The position numbers were made by a program, and so were the translations under genes. A stretch of 64,000 nt of DNA from Actinoplanes lutulentus (GTDB lineage: Bacteria > Actinomycetota > Actinomycetes > Mycobacteriales > Micromonosporaceae): contig NZ_QLMJ01000026.1 of the NCBI RefSeq assembly GCF_003259845.1, positions 1 through 64,000 on the forward strand, given 5' to 3'. Below, in pieces: positions 32,884 to 40,152 of this stretch. The first letter of the stretch is position 1; every line of letters starts with the position of its first letter. Under the pieces are notes generated by a model. The model was not told the DNA's origin. It worked only from the letters and a program-made list of their open reading frames with translations, and searched no databases.

Positions 32884-33003
32884 CCCGGCGGGTCCTGCCC
32901 TGACCCGACGGGTCCCGCCTGGCACGGCGGTCCCGCTCGGCACGACGATCCAGCTCGGCACGACGGTCCCGCTGCGGCGGGTCCCGCCTGACCCGGCGGG
33001 TGA
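32884..33003. repeat. Diverged 17-18 bp tandem repeats
   Basis: The gap after the aldehyde dehydrogenase is made of iterations such as TCGGCACGACGGTCCCGC and TGACCCGGCGGGTC, several self-complementary (GACCCG/CGGGTC). No gene was seen; it may act as a degenerate terminator region. Confidence 0.6.
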
Positions 33004-33098
33004 TCCGCGATTTTGGCGAGGATTGGTCGTGATGTGGGCGGTGGTTGCCTGGATCGTGGCTATTGGGGCTACCGGCGCGGGGAAAAGGCCACCGGGGG

Positions 33099-33641
33099 AT
33101 GCGCGGGACACTAGCGTTTCTCTTGATGATCTCGCGTCGGGGACTCTTGCTGCTCAGCGTGATGTGTGGGGCCGGTGTGTTCTGGTCGGCCGGTCTCATC
33201 ATCGCCCTGGCCGCTGGCGCGCGCCCGTTCGACGCCGCCGTCGCGGTCGGGGTCGCCGCGTTCCTCACGGTGCCCGGGTTCGCGGCCGGCATTCTCAGCA
33301 ACCGGCGTGGGTACCGCACCCAGCAGCCCCGGCGTGCCTGGCGGCTGGCTTCGTGGGTGCCGCCGCATGTGCCGCACTGGGCGGCGATCGCTGCCGGGGT
33401 CTTCGTGTTCGGGTTCTGGCTGACCGTGGTGCTGGCGTTCGCGTCGCTGGACGGGAACCCGTCGATGCGGGACGGGCGGTACGTGCTTGAGGATCATGAC
33501 CGGGTGATCGAGGTCAACCAGGTCACTTATGACCGGCAGACCGATCACCAGCAGCAGATTTCGCTCGGGGTGCTGGGCGCGTTCGCGGTCGGAGGCTCAT
33601 TCCTGTGCGCCGCCCGCGCGACAGATCACGAGCACCACTGA
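33099..33641 (+). CDS. Hypothetical membrane protein, three helices
   Basis: The 180-residue protein has hydrophobic helices at about residues 16-35 (GLLLLSVMCGAGVFWSAGLI), 45-62 (AVAVGVAAFLTVPGFAAG) and 88-112 (AAIAAGVFVFGFWLTVVLAF). A loop with DRQTDHQQQ precedes a last apolar stretch. No family was recognised. The ATG at 33099 lies behind a GGGGG run; ATG at 33126 is an alternative. It stands alone. Confidence 0.6.
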   Translation: MRGTLAFLLMISRRGLLLLSVMCGAGVFWSAGLIIALAAGARPFDAAVAVGVAAFLTVPGFAAGILSNRRGYRTQQPRRAWRLASWVPPHVPHWAAIAAGVFVFGFWLTVVLAFASLDGNPSMRDGRYVLEDHDRVIEVNQVTYDRQTDHQQQISLGVLGAFAVGGSFLCAARATDHEHH

Positions 33642-33674
33642 AGCGCCGCGAACCAATCGCCTAGCTCGGTGCCG

Positions 33675-33730
33675 GAGCACCGAGCACCGAGCACCGAGCA
33701 CCGAGCACCGAGCACCGAGCACCGAGCACC
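33675..33730. repeat. 7-bp microsatellite, 8 perfect copies
   Basis: GAGCACC is repeated eight times without error, directly abutting the palindromic repeat at 33736. A second low-complexity block of CCCCGCAA/CCCCGCGG units follows at 33786-33860 up to the stop of the potC-like gene. Confidence 0.95.
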
Positions 33731-33735
33731 GAGCA

Positions 33736-33782
33736 GATCTTGTGAGTTTGCGGTCAGCGTGACGGCACAAACTCACAAGATC
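33736..33782. repeat. Intergenic palindromic repeat, copy 2
   Basis: GATCTTGTGAGTTT and AAACTCACAAGATC are perfect 14-bp arms around CGGTCAGCGTGACGG. The arms are the same as in the element at 20298. It lies between convergent genes, 94 bp past the membrane-protein stop. Confidence 0.8.
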
Positions 33783-33856
33783 GCCCCCGCAACCCCGCAA
33801 CCCCGCAACCCCGCGACCCCGCGGCCCCGCGGCCCCGCGACCCGCGACCCCGCGGG

Positions 33857-34672
33857 TCAGGTTCGGCTTGTGCCTGCTGATGGGCCGGCCAAGCGCTGAG
33901 CCAACCAAACCGGCAACACCGACAGAACAATCAAAACCGCCGCCACCACGTTCACCACCGGCGCCTGATTCGGCCGGAACAGATTGTTGAAAATCCAGAT
34001 CGGCAGCGTCGTCACCCCCGGCCCTGCCGTGAACGTCGTGACGATGATTTCGTCGAAGGACAGGGCGAACGCCAGCAACCCGCCCGCGAGCAGCGCCGAC
34101 CGGATCATCGGGAATGTCACGTACCGAAATGTCTGGAAGGGTGACGCGCCGAGGTCGGCCGAGGCGTCCTCGAGGTTCGTGCCGGTGCGGCGCAGCCGCG
34201 CCAGCACGTTGTTGTAGACCGTGACCACGCAGAACGTGGCGTGGCCGACCACCACCGAGAACAGGCCCTTGCTGACGCCGAGGTCGCCCATCACCGAGCG
34301 CCACGCGCTGTCCAGCGCGATGCCGGTGACGATGCCGGGCAGTGCGATCGGCAGGATGATCAGCAACGAGACGGTGTCGCGGCCGAAGAAGGCGAAGCGT
34401 TGTACGGCGAACGCCACCATGGTGCCGAGCACCAGAGCGATGCCGGTGGCGGCCAGGCCGGCCTGCACCGAGGTGAACAGGGCCGAGCGGGCGCCCTCGT
34501 TCTCCCAGGCGGCGGACCACCAGCGGGTGGTCCAGTCGTGCGGCGGCCAGGCGAAGGTGCGGTCGCCATTGAACGAGTTGACCAGCACCAGCATCAGCGG
34601 GACATAGATGAACAGCAGGCCGAAGCCCATGAACAGGCGCAGCGCCCAGCGCGCCGGCAGGGACAGCGTCAC
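33857..34672 (-). CDS. potC: Polyamine-type ABC permease, second operon
   Basis: The 271-residue PotC-type permease has GFGLLFIYVPLMLVLVNSFNG, the EAA loop GTNLEDASADLGASPFQTFR and the LSFDEIIVTTFTAGPGVTTLPIWI helix, where the family has DEFVI/DEIIV. It starts from GTG overlapping the potB stop (GTGA). It is last gene of the potA-potD-potB-potC operon on the minus strand and ends inside a CCCCGC low-complexity block. Confidence 0.92.
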   Translation of the reverse strand: MTLSLPARWALRLFMGFGLLFIYVPLMLVLVNSFNGDRTFAWPPHDWTTRWWSAAWENEGARSALFTSVQAGLAATGIALVLGTMVAFAVQRFAFFGRDTVSLLIILPIALPGIVTGIALDSAWRSVMGDLGVSKGLFSVVVGHATFCVVTVYNNVLARLRRTGTNLEDASADLGASPFQTFRYVTFPMIRSALLAGGLLAFALSFDEIIVTTFTAGPGVTTLPIWIFNNLFRPNQAPVVNVVAAVLIVLSVLPVWLAQRLAGPSAGTSRT

Positions 34673-35526
34673 AACTCCTCCAGAGCGCCTGAGCGGCGGA
34701 CCGCGACCAGGTAGATGACCATGATCAGGACCGGGATGGTGGCGATCGCGGCGGCGAACGGCAGGTTGTTGGCGGCGCCGATGTTCGCGTACACCAGGTT
34801 GCCGATCATCTGGGTCTTGCCGCCGACGATCTGGACGGTGATGTAGTCGCCGAGCGAGAGCGAGAACGTGAAAATCGATCCGGCGATCACCGAGGGGATC
34901 AGGATCGGCAGGACCACGGCGCGGAAGGTACGCCCGGCGCGGGCGCCGAGGTCGGCCGAGGCTTCCAGCATCGAGTCCGGCAGGCGTTCCAGACCGGCGT
35001 AGATCGGCAGGATCATGTACGGCAACCAGAGGTACGACAGCACGATGATCGTCGCGAACAACCCGTACCCGGGACCGTTGCCGGGACCGCCGAACAGCGT
35101 GTCGATCGGGCCGCCGTTGGCGAGCAGAATCCGCCACGCATAGGCCTTGACCAGGTACGAAGCCCACAACGGGGTGAGGATCGCGATCACCAGCCAGTTG
35201 CGATACTTCGACGAGGCCACCTTCGCCATGAAGAACGCCATCGGCGTCGCGATCACCACGCAGATCCCGGTGACCGCCGCCGCGACGCCGAGGCTGCGCA
35301 GCGTCACGGCCCGGTAGACCTCTTCGGAGAGAAGGGTCCGGAAGTTCTGCAGTGAGAACTCCCGGACCACCTCTCCGGTGAAGCCGTTCACGGTCCAGAA
35401 CGCCGACACCAGCAGCACCGCGAGAGCGCCAAGGTAGGCAACGACCAGCCAGAGCAGGGGCGCTGAAAGAAGGCCGGCCAGCCGTAGACGCGGATGCCGG
35501 TGCAGGTAGGAACCGAGAACGGACAC
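34669..35526 (-). CDS. potB: Polyamine-type ABC permease, second operon
   Basis: The 285-residue PotB-type permease has LLWLVVAYLGALAVLLVSAF as first helix, EAA loop LERLPDSMLEASADLGARAG and SLSLGDYITVQIVGGKTQMIGN. The start is GTG, one base after the potD stop. The NxxGDYI segment differs from the first operon's GNFVVPELLGG, hinting at a different but related substrate. Confidence 0.92.
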   Translation of the reverse strand: MSVLGSYLHRHPRLRLAGLLSAPLLWLVVAYLGALAVLLVSAFWTVNGFTGEVVREFSLQNFRTLLSEEVYRAVTLRSLGVAAAVTGICVVIATPMAFFMAKVASSKYRNWLVIAILTPLWASYLVKAYAWRILLANGGPIDTLFGGPGNGPGYGLFATIIVLSYLWLPYMILPIYAGLERLPDSMLEASADLGARAGRTFRAVVLPILIPSVIAGSIFTFSLSLGDYITVQIVGGKTQMIGNLVYANIGAANNLPFAAAIATIPVLIMVIYLVAVRRSGALEEL

Positions 35527-35527
35527 G

Positions 35528-36727
35528 TTATCCCTTGATCGTCGTCCAGGCCTGGGTCCAGGCCGCGTAGTCCTTGCAGGTCACGTCGGTCCGGCCGTCG
35601 ACACACTGCGCCAGCGGGGTGGTCCAGTACCAGATCTGGTCGAAGTAGGCCTCGTCGTCGGCGTGGAACGTGGCGCAGTGGCTCTTGTCCGCGGTCAGCG
35701 CGCAGGACAGCTTGTTCGACGGCGCCTCACCGAACCACTCGGCGACCCCGGCGTTCGCCTGCGGGCTGATGATGTGGTTCATCCAGAGGTACGCGCAGTT
35801 CGGGTGCTTGGTAGAAGCCGAAACCATCCAGGTGTCCGACCAGCCGGTCGCACCCTCGGTCGGCAGGATCGCCTCGACCGGCGCGCCGTCCGCCTTGGTC
35901 AGGTTCGTGATGACCTGCCAGGTGGTGCCGAGCACGGAGTTGCCGGCCTTGAACGCCTGCACCTCCTTGGTGTAATCCGACCAGTACTCGCCGATCAGCT
36001 CGTTCTGCGCCTTGAGCAGGTCGACGGCCGCCTGGAACTGGGTGTCGTCCAGCGCGTACGGGTTCTTGATGTTCAGTTCCGGCTTGGTCTTCATGAGATA
36101 GAGCGCCGCGTCCGCGATGTAGATCGGCGAGTCGTACGCGGTGATCTTGCCCTTGTACGGGGAGTTCGCGTCGAAGACCGCGTTCCACGAGGTGGGCGCC
36201 GGGGTGACCGAGTCGGTGCGGTACATCAGCAGGTTGGCGCCACGTCCGTGCGGGACGCCGTAGGCGGCGCCGTCGACCGAGTTCCACTGCTTGTTCTTCA
36301 GGCCGTCGAAGACGTCCTTGTAGTTCGCGATCAGGTCGGTGTTGACCGGGGCCACGTCACCGCCGTAGATCAGCCGCAGCGACGCGTCGCCGGAGGCCGA
36401 GACCACGTCGTACTCGCCGGTCTTCATCAGCGCGACCATCTCGTCCGAGGTGCCCGCGATCTTGTTGTTGACCTGACAGCCGGTCTCCTTCTCGAAGCCG
36501 GTGACCCAGTCGACAGCCTTGTCGGTGGAGCCGTCCTCGACGTACCCCGCCCAGGACACGATGTTGACCTCGCCCTCGCCGGCACCGAGCGCCGCGAGCT
36601 TGTCGATCTTCGGAACCTCAAGGCCGCCGGGCCCCGACGCCGAACCACCCGAGTCGCCGCCACCACCACACGCCGCGAGCGTCAGCACGCCCGCCGCCAG
36701 CACTGCCGTCATCCATCTATTCCGCAT
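35528..36727 (-). CDS. potD: Polyamine-type ABC substrate-binding lipoprotein, second operon
   Basis: The 399-residue precursor has a lipobox (VLTLAAC-GGGG). The mature protein has EVNIVSWAGYVEDGSTDK, a WxGYxE opening usual in spermidine/putrescine-binding proteins, and YWSDYTKEVQAFKAGNSVLG. Four cysteines in the C-terminal half (CALTADKSHCATF, CVDGRTDVTC) suggest two disulphides, which the first operon's PotD lacks. It starts at ATG overlapping potA by 11 bp. Confidence 0.92.
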   Translation of the reverse strand: MRNRWMTAVLAAGVLTLAACGGGGDSGGSASGPGGLEVPKIDKLAALGAGEGEVNIVSWAGYVEDGSTDKAVDWVTGFEKETGCQVNNKIAGTSDEMVALMKTGEYDVVSASGDASLRLIYGGDVAPVNTDLIANYKDVFDGLKNKQWNSVDGAAYGVPHGRGANLLMYRTDSVTPAPTSWNAVFDANSPYKGKITAYDSPIYIADAALYLMKTKPELNIKNPYALDDTQFQAAVDLLKAQNELIGEYWSDYTKEVQAFKAGNSVLGTTWQVITNLTKADGAPVEAILPTEGATGWSDTWMVSASTKHPNCAYLWMNHIISPQANAGVAEWFGEAPSNKLSCALTADKSHCATFHADDEAYFDQIWYWTTPLAQCVDGRTDVTCKDYAAWTQAWTTIKG

Positions 36728-37754
36728 GCGCGTTCTCCTTCAACTGGGGGATTTCGATCACGTGCTCGTCAAGCCAGTCGAGCCGCACCCGCTGACCACG
36801 CAGCTCGGAGAGCGCCGCGGTGCCGGTGCGACGGTTCTGCTCCACCACGACGACCCGCGCCCCCGCGTCCAGGTCCACCACATACCTGGTCACCGGACCC
36901 GCATAGATCACCTCGGCGACGACCCCGTTCGTCTCTTGCGCTTTGCGCAAATTGATCTTTTCCGGGCGTACGGAGAAAGTGCCCGCACGACCGAAAAGCG
37001 TCCTCGCCGTCTCGCCCGCAAACACATTGGAGGTCCCGACGAAACCCGCCACGAACGGGCTGGCCGGCTTCTCGTACACGTCCTCCGGCGTTCCCACCTG
37101 GACGATCCGTCCCGCCTCGAAGACGGCGACCCGGTCGCTCATGGTCAGCGCCTCGTCCTGGTCGTGCGTCACGAAGACGAACGTGATGCCGACCTCGCGC
37201 TGGATCGCCTTGAGCTCGACCTGCATCTGCTCACGCAACTTGAGGTCGAGGGCGCCGAGCGGTTCGTCGAGCAGCAGCACCTTGGGCCGGTTCACCAGGG
37301 CGCGGGCCAGTGCCACGCGCTGCCGCTGACCACCGGACATGGCTGCCGGTTTCCGATCGCCGAAGCTCTCAAGGCGTACCGAAGAAAGGGCTTGCTCGGC
37401 GCGCTCGCGCCGCTCCTTCCTGCCGACCTTGCGGACCTTGAGGCCGTATTCGACGTTCTCCCGGACGGTGAGGTGCGGGAAGAGCGCGTAGTCCTGGAAG
37501 ACCGTGTTGACGTCGCGCTCGAACGGCGCGAGCCGGGTGACGTCCTTGCCGCCGAGCTCGACCGTGCCGGCCGTGGGCAGCTCGAAGCCGGCGATCATCC
37601 GCAGCACGGTGGTCTTGCCGGAACCGGACGGGCCGAGCATCGAGAAGAACTCGCCGTCGGCGATCTCCAGGTCGACGCCGGCCACCGCATCGACGTGGCC
37701 AAATGATTTGCGGAGTCCGGTGAGACGGATCGCCGGGGTGGATGACTCGGTCAC
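36717..37754 (-). CDS. potA: Polyamine-type ABC ATPase, second operon
   Basis: The 345-residue ATPase has Walker A GPSGSGKTT, NTVFQDYALFPH, signature MSGGQRQRVALARA, Walker B LLLDEPLGALDLK and a TOBE tail. It starts from GTG 139 bp from the divergent gntR gene and is first gene of the operon. Having the ATPase first is an order different from the 24008 operon, so the two did not arise by recent tandem duplication. Confidence 0.93.
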   Translation of the reverse strand: MTESSTPAIRLTGLRKSFGHVDAVAGVDLEIADGEFFSMLGPSGSGKTTVLRMIAGFELPTAGTVELGGKDVTRLAPFERDVNTVFQDYALFPHLTVRENVEYGLKVRKVGRKERRERAEQALSSVRLESFGDRKPAAMSGGQRQRVALARALVNRPKVLLLDEPLGALDLKLREQMQVELKAIQREVGITFVFVTHDQDEALTMSDRVAVFEAGRIVQVGTPEDVYEKPASPFVAGFVGTSNVFAGETARTLFGRAGTFSVRPEKINLRKAQETNGVVAEVIYAGPVTRYVVDLDAGARVVVVEQNRRTGTAALSELRGQRVRLDWLDEHVIEIPQLKENAHAE

Positions 37755-37826
37755 GTGAGGTCCCTACCTGATCTGTCGCCCGGTCTTCGGTGCTGTCGCG
37801 GAGCGAGGTGACGAAAAGGTATGGCG

Positions 37827-37844
37827 TTAGACTTTAAAGGTCAA
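37827..37844. promoter_or_regulatory. Candidate GntR operator
   Basis: TTAGACTTTAAAGGTCAA is an imperfect palindrome (GAC..GGTC arms around TTTAAA), AT-rich in a GC-rich gap. It lies between the divergent potA and gntR genes. It is assigned by position only. Confidence 0.4.
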
Positions 37845-37893
37845 GGCTCCCCGGTAACCGCTTCGTTAACAGCCGTAAGGAACAATCAAGGCC

Positions 37894-38607
37894 ATGGGGA
37901 CGGACCGAGCGAGCGCGCGATCCGTGGTCTTCGCGCCACTCGACCCGCACAGCCGCGCCGAGACGGTGGTCCGCCGGCTCAGCGACGCCATCACGTTCGG
38001 GCTGCTCGCCGACGCCGAGCAGCTGCCCAGCGAGTCGGACCTGGCCGCGCAGTTCGGCGTCTCCCGGGTGACCGTCCGGGAAGCCCTCGTCTCGCTGCGC
38101 CACCAGAACCTGCTGGAGACCCGGCGCGGGCGCGGCGGCGGCAGTTTCGTGCGCGCGCCCGCCGACTCGTCACTGCGCGCAAGGCTCTCCGAGCTGAGCC
38201 TGCCCAGCCTGCGCGACTCCACCGACCACTATGTGGCGATCGCCGGGACGGCGTCCCGGCTCGCCGCGCTACGGGCCACCCCGGAAGACGTCAAGCGCAT
38301 CGAGGACGCGGCCAGCGGGCCCCCGCACCGGGTCGAGCGCACGTTTCATCTTGACGTCGCCGCGGCCGCGCAGTCTGCCCGGCTGGCCCGCGAAGAAGTA
38401 CGATTCGGGGCGGAGCTGGGGACGCTGTTGTGGTCACCGGTGATCCAGCCCGATCAGGCGACGTGCGATCCACGCGACGAGCATCGGGCCATCACCGCCG
38501 CGATCGCCGACGGCGACGGGGACCTGGCCCGGCGGCTCACCGAGGAGCACATCGAGCGAGCCGTCGAGCGACTGGTAAACCTGCATCTGACATTGGTCGA
38601 GCCCTAA
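37894..38607 (+). CDS. GntR-family regulator, FadR type
   Basis: The 237-residue protein has an N-terminal winged HTH (LPSESDLAAQFGVSRVTVREALVSLRHQNLLETRRGRGGGSF) and an all-helical FCD ligand domain with DEHRAITAAIADGDGDLARRLTEEHI carrying conserved metal-binding histidines. It is divergent from the second polyamine-type transporter, its likely target, and 24 bp upstream of the Cache-domain gene. Confidence 0.92.
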   Translation: MGTDRASARSVVFAPLDPHSRAETVVRRLSDAITFGLLADAEQLPSESDLAAQFGVSRVTVREALVSLRHQNLLETRRGRGGGSFVRAPADSSLRARLSELSLPSLRDSTDHYVAIAGTASRLAALRATPEDVKRIEDAASGPPHRVERTFHLDVAAAAQSARLAREEVRFGAELGTLLWSPVIQPDQATCDPRDEHRAITAAIADGDGDLARRLTEEHIERAVERLVNLHLTLVEP

Positions 38608-38631
38608 CGCAAGGTGGGTCCCGTGGGACAG

Positions 38632-39354
38632 ATGACTACCCGCACCTCGGCGCCTGCCGGCAGCGCCCTGGCCGACCACCTGACCTCCCTGGTCGAGGAG
38701 ACGTTCGGCGCTGCCGACCATCTGCGCCGCCAGGTGGAGAGCCTGCTCGGCCCGCATGCCGTCTCCGCCGACCTGGCAGCGGTACGCCCCGAGGTGACCG
38801 CCACCCTCGGCGGCCTGATCACCGGCGCCGGCGTGATCACCACCCCGCTCGCCGACGGGCTGCACGGCCTGGAGTGGTGGATGGGCCGGAGCCCCGCGCC
38901 GACCCGGCTCGCCCTCGACCTCGACCCGGACGGCGACGACTTCTCCGACATCGGCCGCCAGCAGTGGTTCACCGTCCCGCGCGACACCGGGCGGCGCCAC
39001 GTCACCGGGCCGTACGTCGACTACGTCTGCGCCGAGCAGTACACCCTGACCTTCACCGTCCCGATCGTCCGCGACGGCACCTTCGCCGGAGTCGCCGGCG
39101 CGGACGTCTTCGTCGGCGACATCGAGCGCATCCTGCGCCCGGCCATGCGCGCGGTCGGCGCCCCGGTCGCCGTGGTCAACAAACAGGGCCGCATCGTCGC
39201 CGGCAACACGGCCCACCACATCACCGGCTCCCTGATCCGCGAGCCCCACATCCGAGCCGCGCTACTGGCCGGCGTCGCGCAGACCCTGCCCGAGGGCGTC
39301 ACCCTGGCCCCGTGCGGCGGCGACCTCCCCCTGGCCGTCCTGACCTGGCCATAA
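38632..39354 (+). CDS. Cache-domain (sensor-fold) protein
   Basis: The 240-residue soluble protein looks like a stand-alone dCache/PDC sensor: LDLDPDGDDFSDIGRQQWFTVPRDTGRRHVTGPYVDYVCAEQYTLTFTVPI is followed by GTFAGVAGADVFVGDIER. Such folds usually sit outside the membrane in receptors; this one has no signal peptide or membrane helix, so it would act in the cytosol. The GntR-Cache pairing suggests ligand sensing, perhaps amines. The start could also be GTG at 38623, which has the better AAGGTGG site. Confidence 0.8.
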   Translation: MTTRTSAPAGSALADHLTSLVEETFGAADHLRRQVESLLGPHAVSADLAAVRPEVTATLGGLITGAGVITTPLADGLHGLEWWMGRSPAPTRLALDLDPDGDDFSDIGRQQWFTVPRDTGRRHVTGPYVDYVCAEQYTLTFTVPIVRDGTFAGVAGADVFVGDIERILRPAMRAVGAPVAVVNKQGRIVAGNTAHHITGSLIREPHIRAALLAGVAQTLPEGVTLAPCGGDLPLAVLTWP

Positions 39355-39399
39355 CCCGGGCACACGCGGAACGCTTTGCGTGCGCTCACCGCCCCCAAT

Positions 39400-39419
39400 C
39401 CCGCTTTATACGGATAAAT
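39400..39419. promoter_or_regulatory. 20-bp motif shared with the EIIC promoter
   Basis: CCCGCTTTATACGGATAAAT differs from the 8177-8196 sequence at three positions only. Both are AT-rich islands flanked by GC-rich DNA. Here it lies 46 bp after the Cache-domain gene with no close downstream start on either strand. Confidence 0.4.
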
Positions 39420-39610
39420 ACTCCGGGCGGGGTCGCGTCCGTCACCGAAGGTGAGCGACTGGCATGGGGCGCCGGCTCGATCTTGGAGATGTGTGGGTGC
39501 TCCAACCCCCACGGGTTTCCGCAAAGCCAGCACTTTCCACGTTTGCGGTGACAGCGCGTGACCAGAGCATTCGTGGGCTGCCGAAGTCGAAGCGCCGATC
39601 TCAGACTTCC

Positions 39611-39664
39611 CGGAAACTCGTGAGTTTGCGGTCGCTCGAACGGCCGAACCGCACAAGATCCGGA
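39611..39664. repeat. Intergenic palindromic repeat, copy 3 (degraded)
   Basis: CTCGTGAGTTTGCGGTCG matches the left arm of the copy at 33736 (CTTGTGAGTTTGCGGTCA). The right arm is reduced to ACCGCACAAGATCCGG. It is a relic of the same family. Confidence 0.55.
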
Positions 39665-39682
39665 TAGCGCCTCGCACTACCC

Positions 39683-39780
39683 GGGCGCGAGGCAGGCGCG
39701 GGCGCGAGGCAGGCGCGGGCGCGAGGCAGGCGCGGGCGCGAGGCAGGCGCGGGCGCGAGGCAGGCGCGGGCGCGAGGCAG
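39683..39780. repeat. 17-bp minisatellite, 5.8 copies
   Basis: GGGCGCGAGGCAGGCGC is repeated without error from 39683. The last partial copy ends 3 bp before the stop codon of the small CxxC protein gene. Confidence 0.95.
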
Positions 39781-39783
39781 GGG

Positions 39784-40008
39784 TCAGTCGGGGCGGATCC
39801 AGCCGAGCATTCGGGAGTAGAGGTTGTCGGGGGATAGGCCGTCGTGGACCGCGTCGGCCAGGACCGCGCCCAGGTAGATCGCGAGGCTGATCCGTTCCGG
39901 GCGGTACTGCGCGATCAGCTCGTCGCGCGCCGGGGCGCACGGCCACGGCTCGCCGCAGCCCTGGCAGGACCAGGACGGGCGCAGGTAGAAGTGCTCGCCC
40001 ACCAGCAT
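39784..40008 (-). CDS. Small CxxC...WPC protein, copy 2
   Basis: The 74-residue protein begins MLVGEHFYLRPSWSCQGCGE and continues PWPCAPARDELIAQY, LAIYLGAVLADAV and LYSRMLGWIRPD. It lines up along its whole length with the protein at 16725-16976, including CxxCxxPWPC, A-YLG and LY-R-LGW. GGGGG 6 nt before the ATG supports the start. Function is unknown; the conserved cysteines suggest zinc binding. Confidence 0.8.
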   Translation of the reverse strand: MLVGEHFYLRPSWSCQGCGEPWPCAPARDELIAQYRPERISLAIYLGAVLADAVHDGLSPDNLYSRMLGWIRPD

Positions 40009-40152
40009 CACATCCCCCGGAGGCTCACTCCGTGCACATGCATGAGGACTCTCAGTAATTCAGCATGCACCCGAATCGGCCATAGCGCGCATGTCGCGTA
40101 CCGGACAGATCGCCCTGGTCTCCGGTGATCATCAATGTCATACCGTGGGCGG

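Larger units (their letters stand above)
39355..39783. other. 429-bp gap: shared motif, degraded palindrome and minisatellite
   Basis: No gene was seen. It holds CCCGCTTTATACGGATAAAT (39400-39419), related at 17 of 20 positions to a sequence at 8177-8196, then a GC-rich stretch with several short stems. A degraded third copy of the GATCTTGTG palindrome follows (39611-39664), and then a 17-bp minisatellite. Confidence 0.6.

Noticed and set aside
33597..34520. 307-codon minus-strand frame ending in GARCSVL repeats
   Set aside because: It is an off-frame reading of the potC gene followed by translation of the GAGCACC microsatellite.
39420..39560. Possible riboswitch (CGCAAAGCC, GAA-capped CACC/GGTG stem, several short helices)
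   Set aside because: The order of elements does not fit c-di-GMP-I or other riboswitches I know, and no gene follows on that strand within 590 bp.
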